DNA of 64,000 nucleotides, taken from assembly GCF_963668515.1 (NCBI RefSeq), contig NZ_OY764866.1, positions 434,001-498,000 of the forward strand. The letters are read 5' to 3'. The translations under genes and the position numbers were made by a program. This DNA comes from an uncultured Ilyobacter sp. (GTDB taxonomy: Bacteria > Fusobacteriota > Fusobacteriia > Fusobacteriales > Fusobacteriaceae). The notes under the pieces are model-generated. The model searched no databases and was not told the origin of the DNA. It saw nothing but the letters and a program-made list of their open reading frames with translations. Of this stretch, positions 41,656 through 50,748 are shown piece after piece; position 1 is the stretch's first letter, and every line of letters starts with the position of its first letter.

Positions 41656-42519
41656 ATGAGAAGAACTTTAATAGCAGCATTTATCGTCACAGCGGGATTA
41701 CTTACAATTAATCAAGAGGCATCGGCTTTCTTTGGCTTTGGAAAGAAAAATAAAGCAGAAGTAGTGCAGGTAGTGGGATCGGATACTTGTCTAAATGTAA
41801 CTCAGCATATAACAGAGTCTTATATGAAGGGTCACAAGGATGCAAGGATTGCAGTAACTGGTGGAGGATCAGGAGTAGGTATCGCAGCTGCAATAAACGG
41901 AACTACTGATATCGCTATGGCATCAAGATCAGCTAAATCATCTGAAATGGAAAAAGCAGAAGCAAACGGTAAAAAACTTGAAGAAGTGGTATTTGGATGG
42001 GATGGAATCGGAGTTATCGTAAACAAGAACAACCCAATCAATGCTCTCTCTAAAGAGGTAATAGGAAAGATATTTGAAGGGAAGATCACAAACTGGAAAG
42101 AAGTGGGAGGGAAAGATGCACCAATCGTAATTCTTTCTAGAGATTCATCTTCTGGAACTCATTCATACTTTAAGAAGGATGTTGTAAGAGGCGGAGACAA
42201 GAAGTCTAAGAAAGAGTATTCAGATACATCATTATTCCTACCTTCAAACTCGGCAATCGTTCAAGAAACAGCTAGCAACGAAAATGCAATAGGTTATGTG
42301 GGAATGGGATACTTAGACGATACTACAAAGGCACTAGGAGTAAACGGAATAGAGCCTACTGTTGCAAATGTATCAAGTAAAGCTTATCCAATTGCAAGAG
42401 AACTTTTCTGGTATGTACCTGCTGAAAGATCTCAGGTTATTACAAATATCGTTAAATTCGCTCTATCTTCTGAAGGACAGTCAATAGTTGCCAAAGAGGG
42501 ATTTGTACCTGCCAAATAG
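41656..42519 (+). CDS. pstS: Phosphate ABC transporter substrate-binding protein, soluble type
   Basis: Binds phosphate outside the inner membrane for PstCAB. The N-terminus is a classic signal peptide (MRRTLIAAFIVTAGLLTINQ, then EASA before FFGFG) with signal peptidase I cleavage expected after ASA. There is no lipobox Cys. The 287 residues contain GSDTCLNVTQ, AVTGGGSGVGIAAAINGTTD, the phosphate-loop S-R-D-S-S-S-G-T-H, and NAIGYVGMGYLDD. It is about 75% identical by eye to the next PstS over the mature part. Its own promoter and terminator suggest a high level of expression under phosphate limitation. Confidence 0.93.
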   Translation: MRRTLIAAFIVTAGLLTINQEASAFFGFGKKNKAEVVQVVGSDTCLNVTQHITESYMKGHKDARIAVTGGGSGVGIAAAINGTTDIAMASRSAKSSEMEKAEANGKKLEEVVFGWDGIGVIVNKNNPINALSKEVIGKIFEGKITNWKEVGGKDAPIVILSRDSSSGTHSYFKKDVVRGGDKKSKKEYSDTSLFLPSNSAIVQETASNENAIGYVGMGYLDDTTKALGVNGIEPTVANVSSKAYPIARELFWYVPAERSQVITNIVKFALSSEGQSIVAKEGFVPAK

Positions 42520-42569
42520 TAAGAAGATTGAATAATTGAGCTCCTTAAACTAAATTATACATATTTACG

Positions 42570-42600
42570 ATGGCCAGAGAATTTTCTCTGGCTGTCTTAC
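42570..42600 (+). terminator. Hairpin terminator between the two pstS genes
   Basis: GCCAGAGA and TCTCTGGC with a four-base loop, then a weak T tract. It precedes Pho-box array 2. Confidence 0.6.
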
Positions 42601-42671
42601 TTTTTGGAAATGAGACTGGGAAAAACTAAGTATATATTAAGTCAAAACTTTCGAAAACTCTTAAAATATTT

Positions 42672-42725
42672 TTTACAAGTTGTTTACAGAAGTTTTATAT
42701 TGCTTTTACAAAACTGCTGTAAAAT
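42672..42725 (+). promoter_or_regulatory. Pho-box array 2 with promoter, upstream of pstS2
   Basis: TTTACA (42672), TTTACA (42683), TTTATA (42694) and TTTACA (42705) are spaced by exactly 11 bases. The -10 element TAAAAT (42720-42725) starts after a 9-base gap, the same geometry as arrays 1 and 3. Confidence 0.8.
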
Positions 42726-42770
42726 TATTGTATATTAAAATTAAAAAATTAGTTTCAGGAGGAGTTTAAT

Positions 42771-43604
42771 ATGTTAAAGAAGACGCTTTTAGGATTATCG
42801 TTATTAATATTAGTAGCATGTGGACAAGACAAGGTAAAATCAGAGGTTGTGCAGATAACAGGATCTGACACCTGCCTAAATGTAACCCAGCAGTTGTCAG
42901 AGGCCTACATGGAAAGCCATGAAGATGCTAGGATTGCAGTAACTGGTGGAGGATCAGGAGTGGGAATAGCTGCGGCGATCAATGGAACTACTGATATTGC
43001 CATGGCTTCTAGAAATGCAAAAGAAAAAGAGTTAAAAAGTGCAGAAGAAGCCGGAAGACTACTTGAAGAGGTTGTATTTGGATGGGATGGACTTTCTGTA
43101 ATTACTCACCCTAGCAACCCTGTAAATGTTCTTTCTAAAGAGGTTATCGGTAAGATATTCTCTGGAGAGATCACAAACTGGAAAGAGGTAGGAGGAAAAG
43201 ATGCTAAGATAATACTTCTATCAAGAGACTCGTCTTCTGGAACTCACGTTTATTTCAAGGAAGATGTAGTAAGAGGCGGAGACAAGAAATCTAATAAAGA
43301 GTATGCAGAGGAAACTCTTTTTCTACCGTCAAACACAGCCATTGTACAGGAAGCTGCGACAAATGAAAATTCTATAGGATATGTAGGAATGGCTTATATG
43401 GATGAAACTGTAAAGGCTATATCTGTAAATGGTGTAGAGCCAACAGTAGAGAACGTAGCAAGCAAGCAATATCCAATCGCGAGAGAACTTTTCTGGTATG
43501 TGCCAGCTGAGAGATCCCAGGTTATATCAAATATAGTAGAGTTTGTTCTTTCACCAGAGGGACAAGCTATCGTAGCTGATGAGGGATTTGTTCCTGCAAA
43601 ATAA
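42771..43604 (+). CDS. pstS: Phosphate ABC transporter substrate-binding protein, lipoprotein type
   Basis: The 277-residue PstS paralogue carries a lipoprotein signal (SLLILVACGQDK: L-V-A-C lipobox at residue ~17), so it should be anchored to a membrane. Its mature part tracks the upstream PstS closely (GSDTCLNVTQ, AVTGGGSGVGIAAAINGTTD, SRDSSSGTH, NSIGYVGMAYMDE). It has its own Pho-box promoter and is followed by a terminator. A soluble and an anchored receptor for one PstCAB permease suggest a capture-and-delivery arrangement or different affinities; that is inference. Confidence 0.92.
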   Translation: MLKKTLLGLSLLILVACGQDKVKSEVVQITGSDTCLNVTQQLSEAYMESHEDARIAVTGGGSGVGIAAAINGTTDIAMASRNAKEKELKSAEEAGRLLEEVVFGWDGLSVITHPSNPVNVLSKEVIGKIFSGEITNWKEVGGKDAKIILLSRDSSSGTHVYFKEDVVRGGDKKSNKEYAEETLFLPSNTAIVQEAATNENSIGYVGMAYMDETVKAISVNGVEPTVENVASKQYPIARELFWYVPAERSQVISNIVEFVLSPEGQAIVADEGFVPAK

Positions 43605-43612
43605 TAACTTTT

Positions 43613-43647
43613 AAAACCTCCCGTAAGAGTACGGGAGGTTTTTTTAC
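43613..43647 (+). terminator. Terminator after pstS2
   Basis: AAACCTCCCGT and ACGGGAGGTTT form a perfect 11-bp stem around AAGAGT, followed by seven T residues. Confidence 0.88.
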
Positions 43648-43684
43648 CAAAAGTATATTCTGAAGTTTATGCCTTGTAAAAGTT

Positions 43685-43738
43685 TTTACATTTTTTTTAC
43701 AAAAAATTTATAGTGTGATTACACAGAAGAGGTAAGAT
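43685..43738 (+). promoter_or_regulatory. Pho-box array 3 with promoter, upstream of pstC
   Basis: TTTACA (43685), TTTACA (43696), TTTATA (43707) and ATTACA (43718) lie at 11-base steps, with a weak fifth (TTGTAA) at 43674. The -10-like TAAGAT (43733-43738) is again nine bases after the last box. Confidence 0.75.
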
Positions 43739-43780
43739 AAGACTATAAAATAAACTGAATCAGTAATAAAGGAGAGGCAA

Positions 43781-44656
43781 ATGGATATTAGGAAGATCAA
43801 AGACACCTTTATGAAGCACACGATATTTGGTGTAGCAGCATTTAATATTTTAATAGTATTTTCAATATTTTTCTATGTTTTCACCAATGGAATGAAGTTC
43901 TTTGGGGAGGGAAGTATAACCGATTTCTTATTAGGAAAGACTTGGATACCCCTTTCAGACTTGTACGGTTTTTTACCACTTTTAGCAGGGAGCTTTTGGG
44001 TGAGTATTATAGCTTTAGCAATTTCCATACCCCTGAGTTTGTTTACAGCAATATACATATCAGAATATGCAAGTAAAAAGACAAGGGAAATTTTTAAGGT
44101 ACTTATCGAAACCATGGCAGCCCTTCCGTCAGTTGTACTAGGATATATTGGACTATATGTATTTTCAAAATATATAAGAGATATTTTCGGGCTGAACTCA
44201 GGTCTGACCGCTTTAAACGGAGGGGTACTCCTAGCTATCATGGCGATACCTACAATGGTAAGTATTGCTGACGATGCCATTATGGCCCTTGATAAATCCT
44301 ATAAAGAAGCTTCTCTGGCTATTGGAGCCAACAAGCTTGAAACAATAGTAAAGGTACTTCTGCCGGCGGCATTTCCGGGAATATTTGCCGGGATAATGTT
44401 AGGGTTCGGGAGAATTATAGGAGAGACTATGACGGTATTGATGGTGACAGGTAATTCACCGATTCTAAATGCTGGGCCTCTTACTGCAGTAAGGACACTG
44501 ACAGCTACTATAGCGGCAGAGATGGGAGAGGTTACTATAGGGGATCAACACTACTACTCGCTATTTACATTAGGTATAGTGCTCTTTGCAATAAGTTTTC
44601 TGACAAACACCGTTGCAGATCACTTTATCCATAAATCCAGAAAGAACATAGGCTAA
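43781..44656 (+). CDS. pstC: Phosphate ABC transporter permease PstC
   Basis: The 291-residue inner-membrane protein has six predicted helices. ABC-permease features are VSIIALAISIPLSLFTAIYI, ALPSVVLGYIGLYVFSKYI and the coupling-helix EAA-type block YKEASLAIGANKLETIVKVL. FGRIIGETMTVLMVTGNSP, typical of PstC, follows. It pairs with PstA, whose gene starts 14 bases later. It is the first gene of a pstCAB-phoU-regulator transcript driven by Pho-box array 3. Confidence 0.93.
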   Translation: MDIRKIKDTFMKHTIFGVAAFNILIVFSIFFYVFTNGMKFFGEGSITDFLLGKTWIPLSDLYGFLPLLAGSFWVSIIALAISIPLSLFTAIYISEYASKKTREIFKVLIETMAALPSVVLGYIGLYVFSKYIRDIFGLNSGLTALNGGVLLAIMAIPTMVSIADDAIMALDKSYKEASLAIGANKLETIVKVLLPAAFPGIFAGIMLGFGRIIGETMTVLMVTGNSPILNAGPLTAVRTLTATIAAEMGEVTIGDQHYYSLFTLGIVLFAISFLTNTVADHFIHKSRKNIG

Positions 44657-44670
44657 CTAAGGAGAGAGAA

Positions 44671-45516
44671 ATGAGTATATTAAAGGGTAACGGGAAAAAG
44701 ATAATAGAAACCACAATAAAAGTAATAGGAATATGTTCCATCCTTCCTGTATTGGGTATATTTGCATATATTATCTTTAAGGGAGTACCAGCAATAACTT
44801 GGTCCTTTATTACTGAGGGACCAAAGAACGGAATGAGGGAGGGAGGAATATTTCCAGTAATAGTAGGGAGTATACTTCTTACCATAGGAACTATAATAGC
44901 AGCAGTACCATTTGGAATCCTTACTGGGATATATCTGGTAGAATATTCAAATGATAACTGGTTAAGAAGAATAATCAATCTGACCATAGTAAACCTCGCA
45001 GGGATACCAAGTATAGTATACGGTCTATTTGGAATGGCTTTCTTTGTAATGGCCCTTGGAATGGGAAGATCCCTTATGGCCGGGTCTCTTACTCTGGGAA
45101 TAATGAGTCTTCCAGTTATAATCACAGCAACTAGAGAATCTCTCCTTGCCATACCTAAAAGTATGAGAGAGGCATCTCTGGCTCTAGGGGCTACCAGGTG
45201 GGAAACGACGTGGAAAATAGTGCTACCAGCAGCACTTCCTGGAATTCTTACAGGAATAATATTAAGTGTTTCAAGAGCGGCAGGAGAGACGGCACCTATT
45301 ATGTTTACGGCAGCAGCATTTTATCTGCCATTCCTGCCAGAGTCCCTAAGTGATCAGGTAATGGCACTACCGTATCATCTCTATGTAATATCTACCCAGG
45401 TACCAGACATGCCAGAGTCAAATATGATGGGGACACTGTTTGTACTGGTGTTTATTACGGTGGGGTTCAACCTTTTGGGAGCATATATAAGAAATAAATT
45501 CAGAAAATTCAGATAA
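44671..45516 (+). CDS. pstA: Phosphate ABC transporter permease PstA
   Basis: The 281-residue integral membrane partner of PstC. Diagnostic segments are FITEGPKNGMREGGIFPVIV, AAVPFGILTGIYLVEYS, LAGIPSIVYGLFGMAFF, the EAA loop MREASLALGATRWETTWKIV and SRAAGETAPIMFTAAAFYLP, the family signature. A GGAGAGAG site precedes the ATG. Its length and order in the pst operon are standard. Confidence 0.93.
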   Translation: MSILKGNGKKIIETTIKVIGICSILPVLGIFAYIIFKGVPAITWSFITEGPKNGMREGGIFPVIVGSILLTIGTIIAAVPFGILTGIYLVEYSNDNWLRRIINLTIVNLAGIPSIVYGLFGMAFFVMALGMGRSLMAGSLTLGIMSLPVIITATRESLLAIPKSMREASLALGATRWETTWKIVLPAALPGILTGIILSVSRAAGETAPIMFTAAAFYLPFLPESLSDQVMALPYHLYVISTQVPDMPESNMMGTLFVLVFITVGFNLLGAYIRNKFRKFR

Positions 45517-45577
45517 AAGCCGGTCTATAAAATCTACAGAGGCAGTTATGGTAATCTTTGGGAGGTAATGAATAAAA

Positions 45578-46339
45578 ATGGAAAAGAATATAAGACTTAG
45601 TGTTAAAAATTTCAACTTTTACTATGGAAATTTCCAAGCGTTAAATAATATAAATATGGATGTGGGAAAAAACAAGGTGACAGCCCTTATCGGTCCTTCA
45701 GGCTGTGGTAAATCTACGTTTTTAAGATCTATCAACAGAATGAATGATCTCATAGATATTTCAAAATATGAGGGAATTATCGAACTAGATGAAAATGATA
45801 TATTTGATAAAAAATATGATATAGTTGAACTGAGAAAAAATATAGGAATGGTATTTCAAAAGCCAAACCCTTTCCCAAAAACAATATATGAAAATATCGT
45901 ATATGGGCCTAAGCTTCACGGAACAAGAGATAAAAAGAAGCTAGATGAGATAGTAGAGGGAAGTCTAAAGGCGGTAGCTCTCTGGGATGAGGTGAAGGAC
46001 AAGCTTCATCAGTCGGCCCTTGGACTCTCTGGAGGACAGCAGCAGAGACTTTGCATCGCAAGGGCCATTGCTGTAGAACCTGAGATACTTCTTATGGACG
46101 AGCCTACTTCTGCTCTAGACCCCATATCTACTCTTAAAGTAGAAAAATTGATCAGAGAGCTGGCAAAGGATTATACCATAATAATAGTAACTCATAATAT
46201 GCAGCAGGCGGCAAGAGTTTCAGAGTACACAGGATTTTTCTATCAGGGAGTATTAGAAGAGTTTGGACCTACGGAAAAGATATTTACCAATCCTGATAAC
46301 AAGAAGACAGAAGACTACATCACAGGAAAGTTTGGATAA
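45578..46339 (+). CDS. pstB: Phosphate ABC transporter ATP-binding protein PstB
   Basis: The 253-residue ATPase drives phosphate import through PstCA. Motifs: Walker [22 protein letters not shown]-loop [19 protein letters not shown], signature [16 protein letters not shown], Walker [14 protein letters not shown] and switch His in [10 protein letters not shown]. These match PstB specifically (RMNDL and QKPNPFP). It lies 61 bases after pstA. Confidence 0.95.
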   Translation: MEKNIRLSVKNFNFYYGNFQALNNINMDVGKNKVTALIGPSGCGKSTFLRSINRMNDLIDISKYEGIIELDENDIFDKKYDIVELRKNIGMVFQKPNPFPKTIYENIVYGPKLHGTRDKKKLDEIVEGSLKAVALWDEVKDKLHQSALGLSGGQQQRLCIARAIAVEPEILLMDEPTSALDPISTLKVEKLIRELAKDYTIIIVTHNMQQAARVSEYTGFFYQGVLEEFGPTEKIFTNPDNKKTEDYITGKFG

Positions 46340-46391
46340 AATATTTTTGCATAACTTAATCTAAAATTTTGAAAGAAATTAAGGGGGAAGA

Positions 46392-47069
46392 ATGAAAAAT
46401 TTGCACGAAAGAATAAACTCGATAAATGAGCATTTCATTGAGATGGCTAAAAATGTAGAGAGATTGCTCAGGATTAACATGGAGATGCTGAAGAATAAAT
46501 CTTTTGAAAAAGTTCTTTATGGAGAAGCCAGGATGGTTGAGGATATTATAAACAGTTATGAAGTTAAGATAAAAGAGGACTCCATTATAACTATAGCTAT
46601 GTTTCAGCCAGCAGCAAGGGACCTGAGGTCACTTTTGAGTACCTTAGAGGGGACCAAGATTCTCGAAAGAATGGGTGATCTGCTTTTAGACAACGTCCAG
46701 CTTATAAGAGAGATGGAAAAAAAGGGAGAATTGCATAAGCCATATCTGTATCTGGTAGAGAAGGTGGCAGAAAAGGTAGAGGAAGTGTATAGTATGTATA
46801 CTGAAGCTTTAGTAGGAAGAGATGATACGAAGGTATACACTATTCTTGCCCTAGATGAAGAGGTGAACGAGATAAGGGACGACACTGTGGAAAAACTAAT
46901 TCAAGTAATGAAGGAAAATTCTGAAAATATTGAGTTTGGAAATTTGATTCTTCTTTCAACAAAAAAATATGAAAGAATTTCAGATAAAATTATGCAGCTA
47001 GGAAAAAGTTTGGTATACGACATCAGTGGAGATAATATCAGAAAGAAAGAGCTGATAAAAAAGGATTAG
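46392..47069 (+). CDS. phoU: Phosphate signalling/uptake regulator PhoU
   Basis: The 225-residue all-helical cytoplasmic protein has two PhoU repeats with metal-binding E/D-x3-D signatures: LYGEARMVEDIINSYEVKI in the first and ILALDEEVNEIRDDTVEKL in the second. PAARDLRSLLSTLEGTKILE is the typical linker helix. PhoU links PstCAB activity to a sensor kinase. Here no PhoR-type kinase follows, only a regulator, so the partner kinase must be encoded elsewhere. Confidence 0.92.
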   Translation: MKNLHERINSINEHFIEMAKNVERLLRINMEMLKNKSFEKVLYGEARMVEDIINSYEVKIKEDSIITIAMFQPAARDLRSLLSTLEGTKILERMGDLLLDNVQLIREMEKKGELHKPYLYLVEKVAEKVEEVYSMYTEALVGRDDTKVYTILALDEEVNEIRDDTVEKLIQVMKENSENIEFGNLILLSTKKYERISDKIMQLGKSLVYDISGDNIRKKELIKKD

Positions 47070-47094
47070 AAAGTAGTGGAATCTAGGGGGAAGT

Positions 47095-47790
47095 ATGAAG
47101 GTACTTATAGTAGAAGACGACATTGAAATACAACAGTTAGTTGATTATTTTTTTAAAAAAGATGGATATGAAGTGCAATCTGTAGGAGACGGACTAGACG
47201 GTCTTAAGATCTTGAAAACTTTTAAACCCGAGCTTGTAATACTGGACATAATGCTTCCAAGCCTTGATGGAAAGAACTTCGCAAAAATAGTGAGAGATCT
47301 TCCAGATCAATATGGAGAGCCAGTGATAATAATGCTTACAGCAAAGACTGAGATAGAGGATGTCCTCGAGGGGTTAGAGTTAGGAGCCAACGATTACATG
47401 AAAAAGCCCTTTGATCCCAGAGAGCTGATATTAAGAGCAAAAAAACTAATCTCTGGAGAGGTGAGAGAGAGTAAAAGATATGCCTTTGGAGCAGTGACCA
47501 TAGATGATGACAGACATCTGGTGACTGAAGATGGGGTAGAAGTAGAGCTCTCTAAAAAGGAGTATGACCTTCTGCGTCTGCTACTTAAGAACAAAGGTAT
47601 AGTCCTGTCTAGAGAGAAAATCCTAGACAGGGTTTGGCAGACTAACTACTATCCAGGAGATAGGTCTGTGGATATTTATATCTCTAAACTGAGGGATAAA
47701 TTGAAGAGTATCTCTAAAAATATACGAACAGTAAAGGGTGTGGGGTACAAACTAGAAGATAGAAAAGAATACTATTCTAAAGAGAAATAA
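47095..47790 (+). CDS. PhoB/PhoP-like OmpR-family response regulator
   Basis: The 231-residue protein has a receiver (VEDDIEIQQLVDYFF, phospho-Asp in LVILDIMLPSLDG, T in MLTAKTE, K in YMKKPFDPREL) and a winged-helix output domain (LSKKEYDLLRLLLKNKGIVL, ending TVKGVGYKLE). Its position directly after phoU, 25 bases away, makes it the candidate activator that binds the three TTTACA arrays upstream. That link is inferred. Gene symbols phoB and phoP are both used for such proteins, so none is given. Confidence 0.88.
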   Translation: MKVLIVEDDIEIQQLVDYFFKKDGYEVQSVGDGLDGLKILKTFKPELVILDIMLPSLDGKNFAKIVRDLPDQYGEPVIIMLTAKTEIEDVLEGLELGANDYMKKPFDPRELILRAKKLISGEVRESKRYAFGAVTIDDDRHLVTEDGVEVELSKKEYDLLRLLLKNKGIVLSREKILDRVWQTNYYPGDRSVDIYISKLRDKLKSISKNIRTVKGVGYKLEDRKEYYSKEK

Positions 47791-47998
47791 AAGAGAAAAT
47801 TTTTAAAGATTTTTTTATTTTCAATTTTCGTAATTTCTGGCAACCATCAACTGAGTCTCTCTCCTAAAATTTCTAGCTTTTTTATATTATTACAAGAATC
47901 CGGAACATATCAAAATTAATACGTCCTTTCAAAAAAAAATAACAGTAATTGATTTTTATAGTATAATATCCAAAAGTGATTTTTAGGAGGGAATAATT

Positions 47999-48925
47999 TT
48001 GGAGAGAATAATAAACAGTGTTACCTTGATAATGTTTCTCATGGGGACAGGTTGTTTTTTTGCCAGGAAAAACATCTTGGGAGAGCATAGCAATAAACTT
48101 TTTTCCTATTTGGTGTTAAATCTGTGCCTACCTTGCCTTATAATTTTAGGCCTCACAAGCCGTTTTACAAGAGAGGCATTGATGAAATCCACACAGTGGC
48201 TTGGACTCTCTTTTGTAATACTAATAACCCTCATATTGGCAGCCAAGTTGCTTAGTTTCAGCTCCTTCATAAAAAGAAAGGAGCTTTTCCAGCTTTCCTT
48301 TGTCTTTGCCAATACCGTATTTATAGGTCTACCGGTGAATATAGCCTTATTTGGAGACGACAGCATACCCTATATATTCCTGTACTACTTCGCCAATACC
48401 TCTTTCTTTTGGACCTATGGTGTATATTGTGTTCGTGGAGGAGGAAGCATAAAAGATGGGTTTAAAAAGCTTATGACTCCTGCTACCATATCCTTTTTCG
48501 TAGGTATTATTATGATTCTTTTGGATTTAAAAGTCCCTGAGTTTTTGGCAACCTACATGAAGTATATAGGAGGAATGACCACTCCTCTGGCCATGCTCTA
48601 CTTAGGAACAGCTATATACAGCCTCGGAATAAAATCTTTAAAACCTGATTTTGAGGGAGTGATGGATCTTGTCTCTAAATTTATCATAGCTCCTATAATA
48701 GCCTTAGTGCTGATAAAAATAGCCGATGGTTTTTTAACTCTTCCACTTCTTTTGAAGAAGGTATATTTTATGCAGACTACCATGCCTATAATGACAAATG
48801 TGGCCATTTTGAGCGGATACTACAATAAAAATCCAGAGGATGCCTCTAAAGTAGTTGGGCTTTCCACTATACTCGTGGTGGTAACTATACCATTTTACGC
48901 TTTCCTTGCAGAGATTCTCTTTTAG
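47999..48925 (+). CDS. AEC (auxin efflux carrier) family transporter
   Basis: TTG at 47999 is the likely start, with AGGAGGG eight bases upstream. The 308-residue membrane protein has about ten helices. AEC signatures are FFARKNILGEHSNKLFSYLV, LCLPCLIILGL, FANTVFIGLPVNIALFG, MTTPLAMLYLGTAIYSLGI and TMPIMTNVAILSGYYNKNPE. It is a predicted organic-anion carrier of unknown substrate. It resembles, but is not closely paired with, the gene at 17064. Repeat copy C begins about 30 bases after its stop. No operon partner. Confidence 0.85.
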   Translation: MERIINSVTLIMFLMGTGCFFARKNILGEHSNKLFSYLVLNLCLPCLIILGLTSRFTREALMKSTQWLGLSFVILITLILAAKLLSFSSFIKRKELFQLSFVFANTVFIGLPVNIALFGDDSIPYIFLYYFANTSFFWTYGVYCVRGGGSIKDGFKKLMTPATISFFVGIIMILLDLKVPEFLATYMKYIGGMTTPLAMLYLGTAIYSLGIKSLKPDFEGVMDLVSKFIIAPIIALVLIKIADGFLTLPLLLKKVYFMQTTMPIMTNVAILSGYYNKNPEDASKVVGLSTILVVVTIPFYAFLAEILF

Positions 48926-48955
48926 GCTGAAACAAAGTTAAAATTTTTAACTTAG

Positions 48956-49512
48956 AGTAAATTATTGAATTTATCCGAAAACCTATGTTACTTTCTTTTC
49001 TTGATAAAAGAAAGTAACCAAAGAAAATCAAGAATTTTCAAATGTCTAGGAAGTAGATATTTCTTTTATCGCCTTTGTGAGCTACAGTCCTCAGTTCCCT
49101 GCTCATCCACTGGATAAGGTGTTTCATGGTCGCTGTCGCTCCTTGAACTCCCTTAACTTATTCTGTAGAACGGCTGAGTGCAGGTTCTTTCCCGTATAAG
49201 CCCTGCGACTTGAAAATTCAAAAAACAGGAAATGATATAAGCCTAAATTAAAAACATGTGCATAGTTATCTTAATTTTTGACTATTCTTAACGCTGATTT
49301 TATCAATGGCAAGGGAAAAGGGATAAAAAAACTCTCGCAAAAGAAGGGATTTATAGTTTTAATTTTAACTCTGTGAAACTCCCTCTTTTTCTCTGTGCCC
49401 TCTGTGGCCAAAAGATTTTATCCTTATTCGTGTTAATTTTCCTATCTTTTATTAGTGTCCATTCGTGACAAAATCTTTTGACTCTAATATTCCTGTAAAT
49501 TCAGTAATTCAT
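48956..49512 (+). repeat. Long non-coding interspersed repeat, copy C
   Basis: It matches copy A nearly base for base from the palindrome (48987-49018) through the ~190-base centre to about 49330, with roughly five differences. It carries one tail unit instead of two (arms CCAAAAGATTTTATCC and GACAAAATCTTTTGAC around 49409-49482). It ends with TGTAAATTCAGTAATTC as in copy A. No transposase or coding frame is present. The repeat lies between two unrelated same-strand genes. Confidence 0.85.
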
Positions 49513-49532
49513 TTAAATAAAACACAATGTTA

Positions 49533-49564
49533 AAAAGAGCACAATTACCCATAATTGTGCTTTT
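49533..49564 (+). other. Palindrome 25 bases before the dehydrogenase start
   Basis: GCACAATTA and TAATTGTGC flank CCCA, extended by A and T runs. It could act as a terminator for read-through from the repeat, as an attenuator, or as an operator. Its closeness to the ribosome-binding site (AGGGGGG) favours a regulatory role. Confidence 0.5.
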
Positions 49565-49588
49565 AATATAAAATATAGGGGGGACAAA

Positions 49589-50668
49589 ATGAAAAAATAC
49601 AAAATTGCAGTAATTCCCGGAGACGGTATCGGGATAGAGGTCATGAAGGAAGGAGTAAAAGTCCTAGAGACCTTGTCAAAACTTACAGGAGAGGTTGCCT
49701 TTGACTTTACCTGGTATGACTGGGGATGCGAATATTATCTAGAGAATGGTAAGATGATGGATGATGACGGGCTTGAAAAGCTTAAAAATTTTGACGCTAT
49801 ACTTTTAGGAGCCGTGGGATTCCCAGGGGTGCCTGATCACGTTTCTCTGAGAGACCTGCTTTTAAAAATAAGACAGGGATTCGACCAATATATCAACTAC
49901 AGACCTGTAAAGCTTCTTTCGGAATTAGACTGTCCCATCAAGAGTAAAAAACCAGGGGACATAGACATGATCTTTATCAGAGAAAATACTGAGGGAGAAT
50001 ATGCAGGTATAGGGGGAATAGAAAGAGAAGGCAAGGAAGAAGAGATCGCTCTTCAGACAAGTGTCTTTACCCGTAAGATCACAGAAAAAGTAATGGACTA
50101 TGCCTTTGATCTTGCTAAAAAAAGAAACAAGCTGAATCACCTTACAAGTATAACAAAATCCAATGCTCTAAACCACAGCATGGTTTTCTGGGACAAGATT
50201 TTCAAGGAAAAGAAAGCAAAATACCCAGAGATAAAAACAGCAGAATACCATGTAGATGCTGCTGCCATGTATATGATACAAAGACCTGAGTCTTTTGATG
50301 TTGTTGTGGCCTCAAACTTATTCGGGGACATTCTTACTGACCTAGGTGCAGCTCTTCAGGGTGGTCTAGGGTTTGCAGCAGGAGCCAACATCAATCCAGA
50401 TGGGAAATACCCTTCCATGTTTGAGCCAGTACATGGTTCCGCCCCTGAGATTGCAGGGAAAGGCCTTGCCAATCCTATAGCGATGATATGGACCATAAAA
50501 ATTATGCTGGATTTCCTAGGACACGAGTCACTAGGAGACACTGTGATGAAGGCTATAGAGGGATCACTAGAGATGAGGGAGAAGCTTACTCCTGATATGG
50601 GTGGTAAAGGTTCTACCAGTCAGGTAGGAGAGATCATCTGTGATATCATAGGAAAAAAACTAAATTAA
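49589..50668 (+). CDS. Tartrate/D-malate dehydrogenase (isopropylmalate dehydrogenase family)
   Basis: The 359-residue NAD-dependent beta-decarboxylating dehydrogenase contains VIPGDGIGIEVM, LGAVGFPGVPDHVSLRDLLL and DQYINYRPVKLL. The P-D-H-x-S-L segment is typical of the tartrate/D-malate branch rather than LeuB or Icd. FIRENTEGEYAGIGG and SNLFGDILTDLGAALQGGLG (metal-binding Asp) follow, as does EPVHGSAPEIAGKG. It would oxidise D-malate or tartrate to pyruvate or oxaloglycolate products with CO2 release. Monocistronic, with a strong ribosome-binding site and a palindrome just upstream. Confidence 0.85.
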   Translation: MKKYKIAVIPGDGIGIEVMKEGVKVLETLSKLTGEVAFDFTWYDWGCEYYLENGKMMDDDGLEKLKNFDAILLGAVGFPGVPDHVSLRDLLLKIRQGFDQYINYRPVKLLSELDCPIKSKKPGDIDMIFIRENTEGEYAGIGGIEREGKEEEIALQTSVFTRKITEKVMDYAFDLAKKRNKLNHLTSITKSNALNHSMVFWDKIFKEKKAKYPEIKTAEYHVDAAAMYMIQRPESFDVVVASNLFGDILTDLGAALQGGLGFAAGANINPDGKYPSMFEPVHGSAPEIAGKGLANPIAMIWTIKIMLDFLGHESLGDTVMKAIEGSLEMREKLTPDMGGKGSTSQVGEIICDIIGKKLN

Positions 50669-50680
50669 TAAATTTATATT

Positions 50681-50733
50681 AAAAAGTTCCCCAACACTCT
50701 GTTGTAAAATACAGAGTACAGGGAACTTTTTTG
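50681..50733. terminator. Bidirectional terminator after the dehydrogenase gene
   Basis: Outer stem AAAAAGTTCCC / GGGAACTTTTT encloses an inner stem ACTCTGT / ACAGAGT. It is A-rich before and T-rich after. It separates two converging genes. Confidence 0.85.
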
Positions 50734-50748
50734 TTTTTACTGGCTTTT

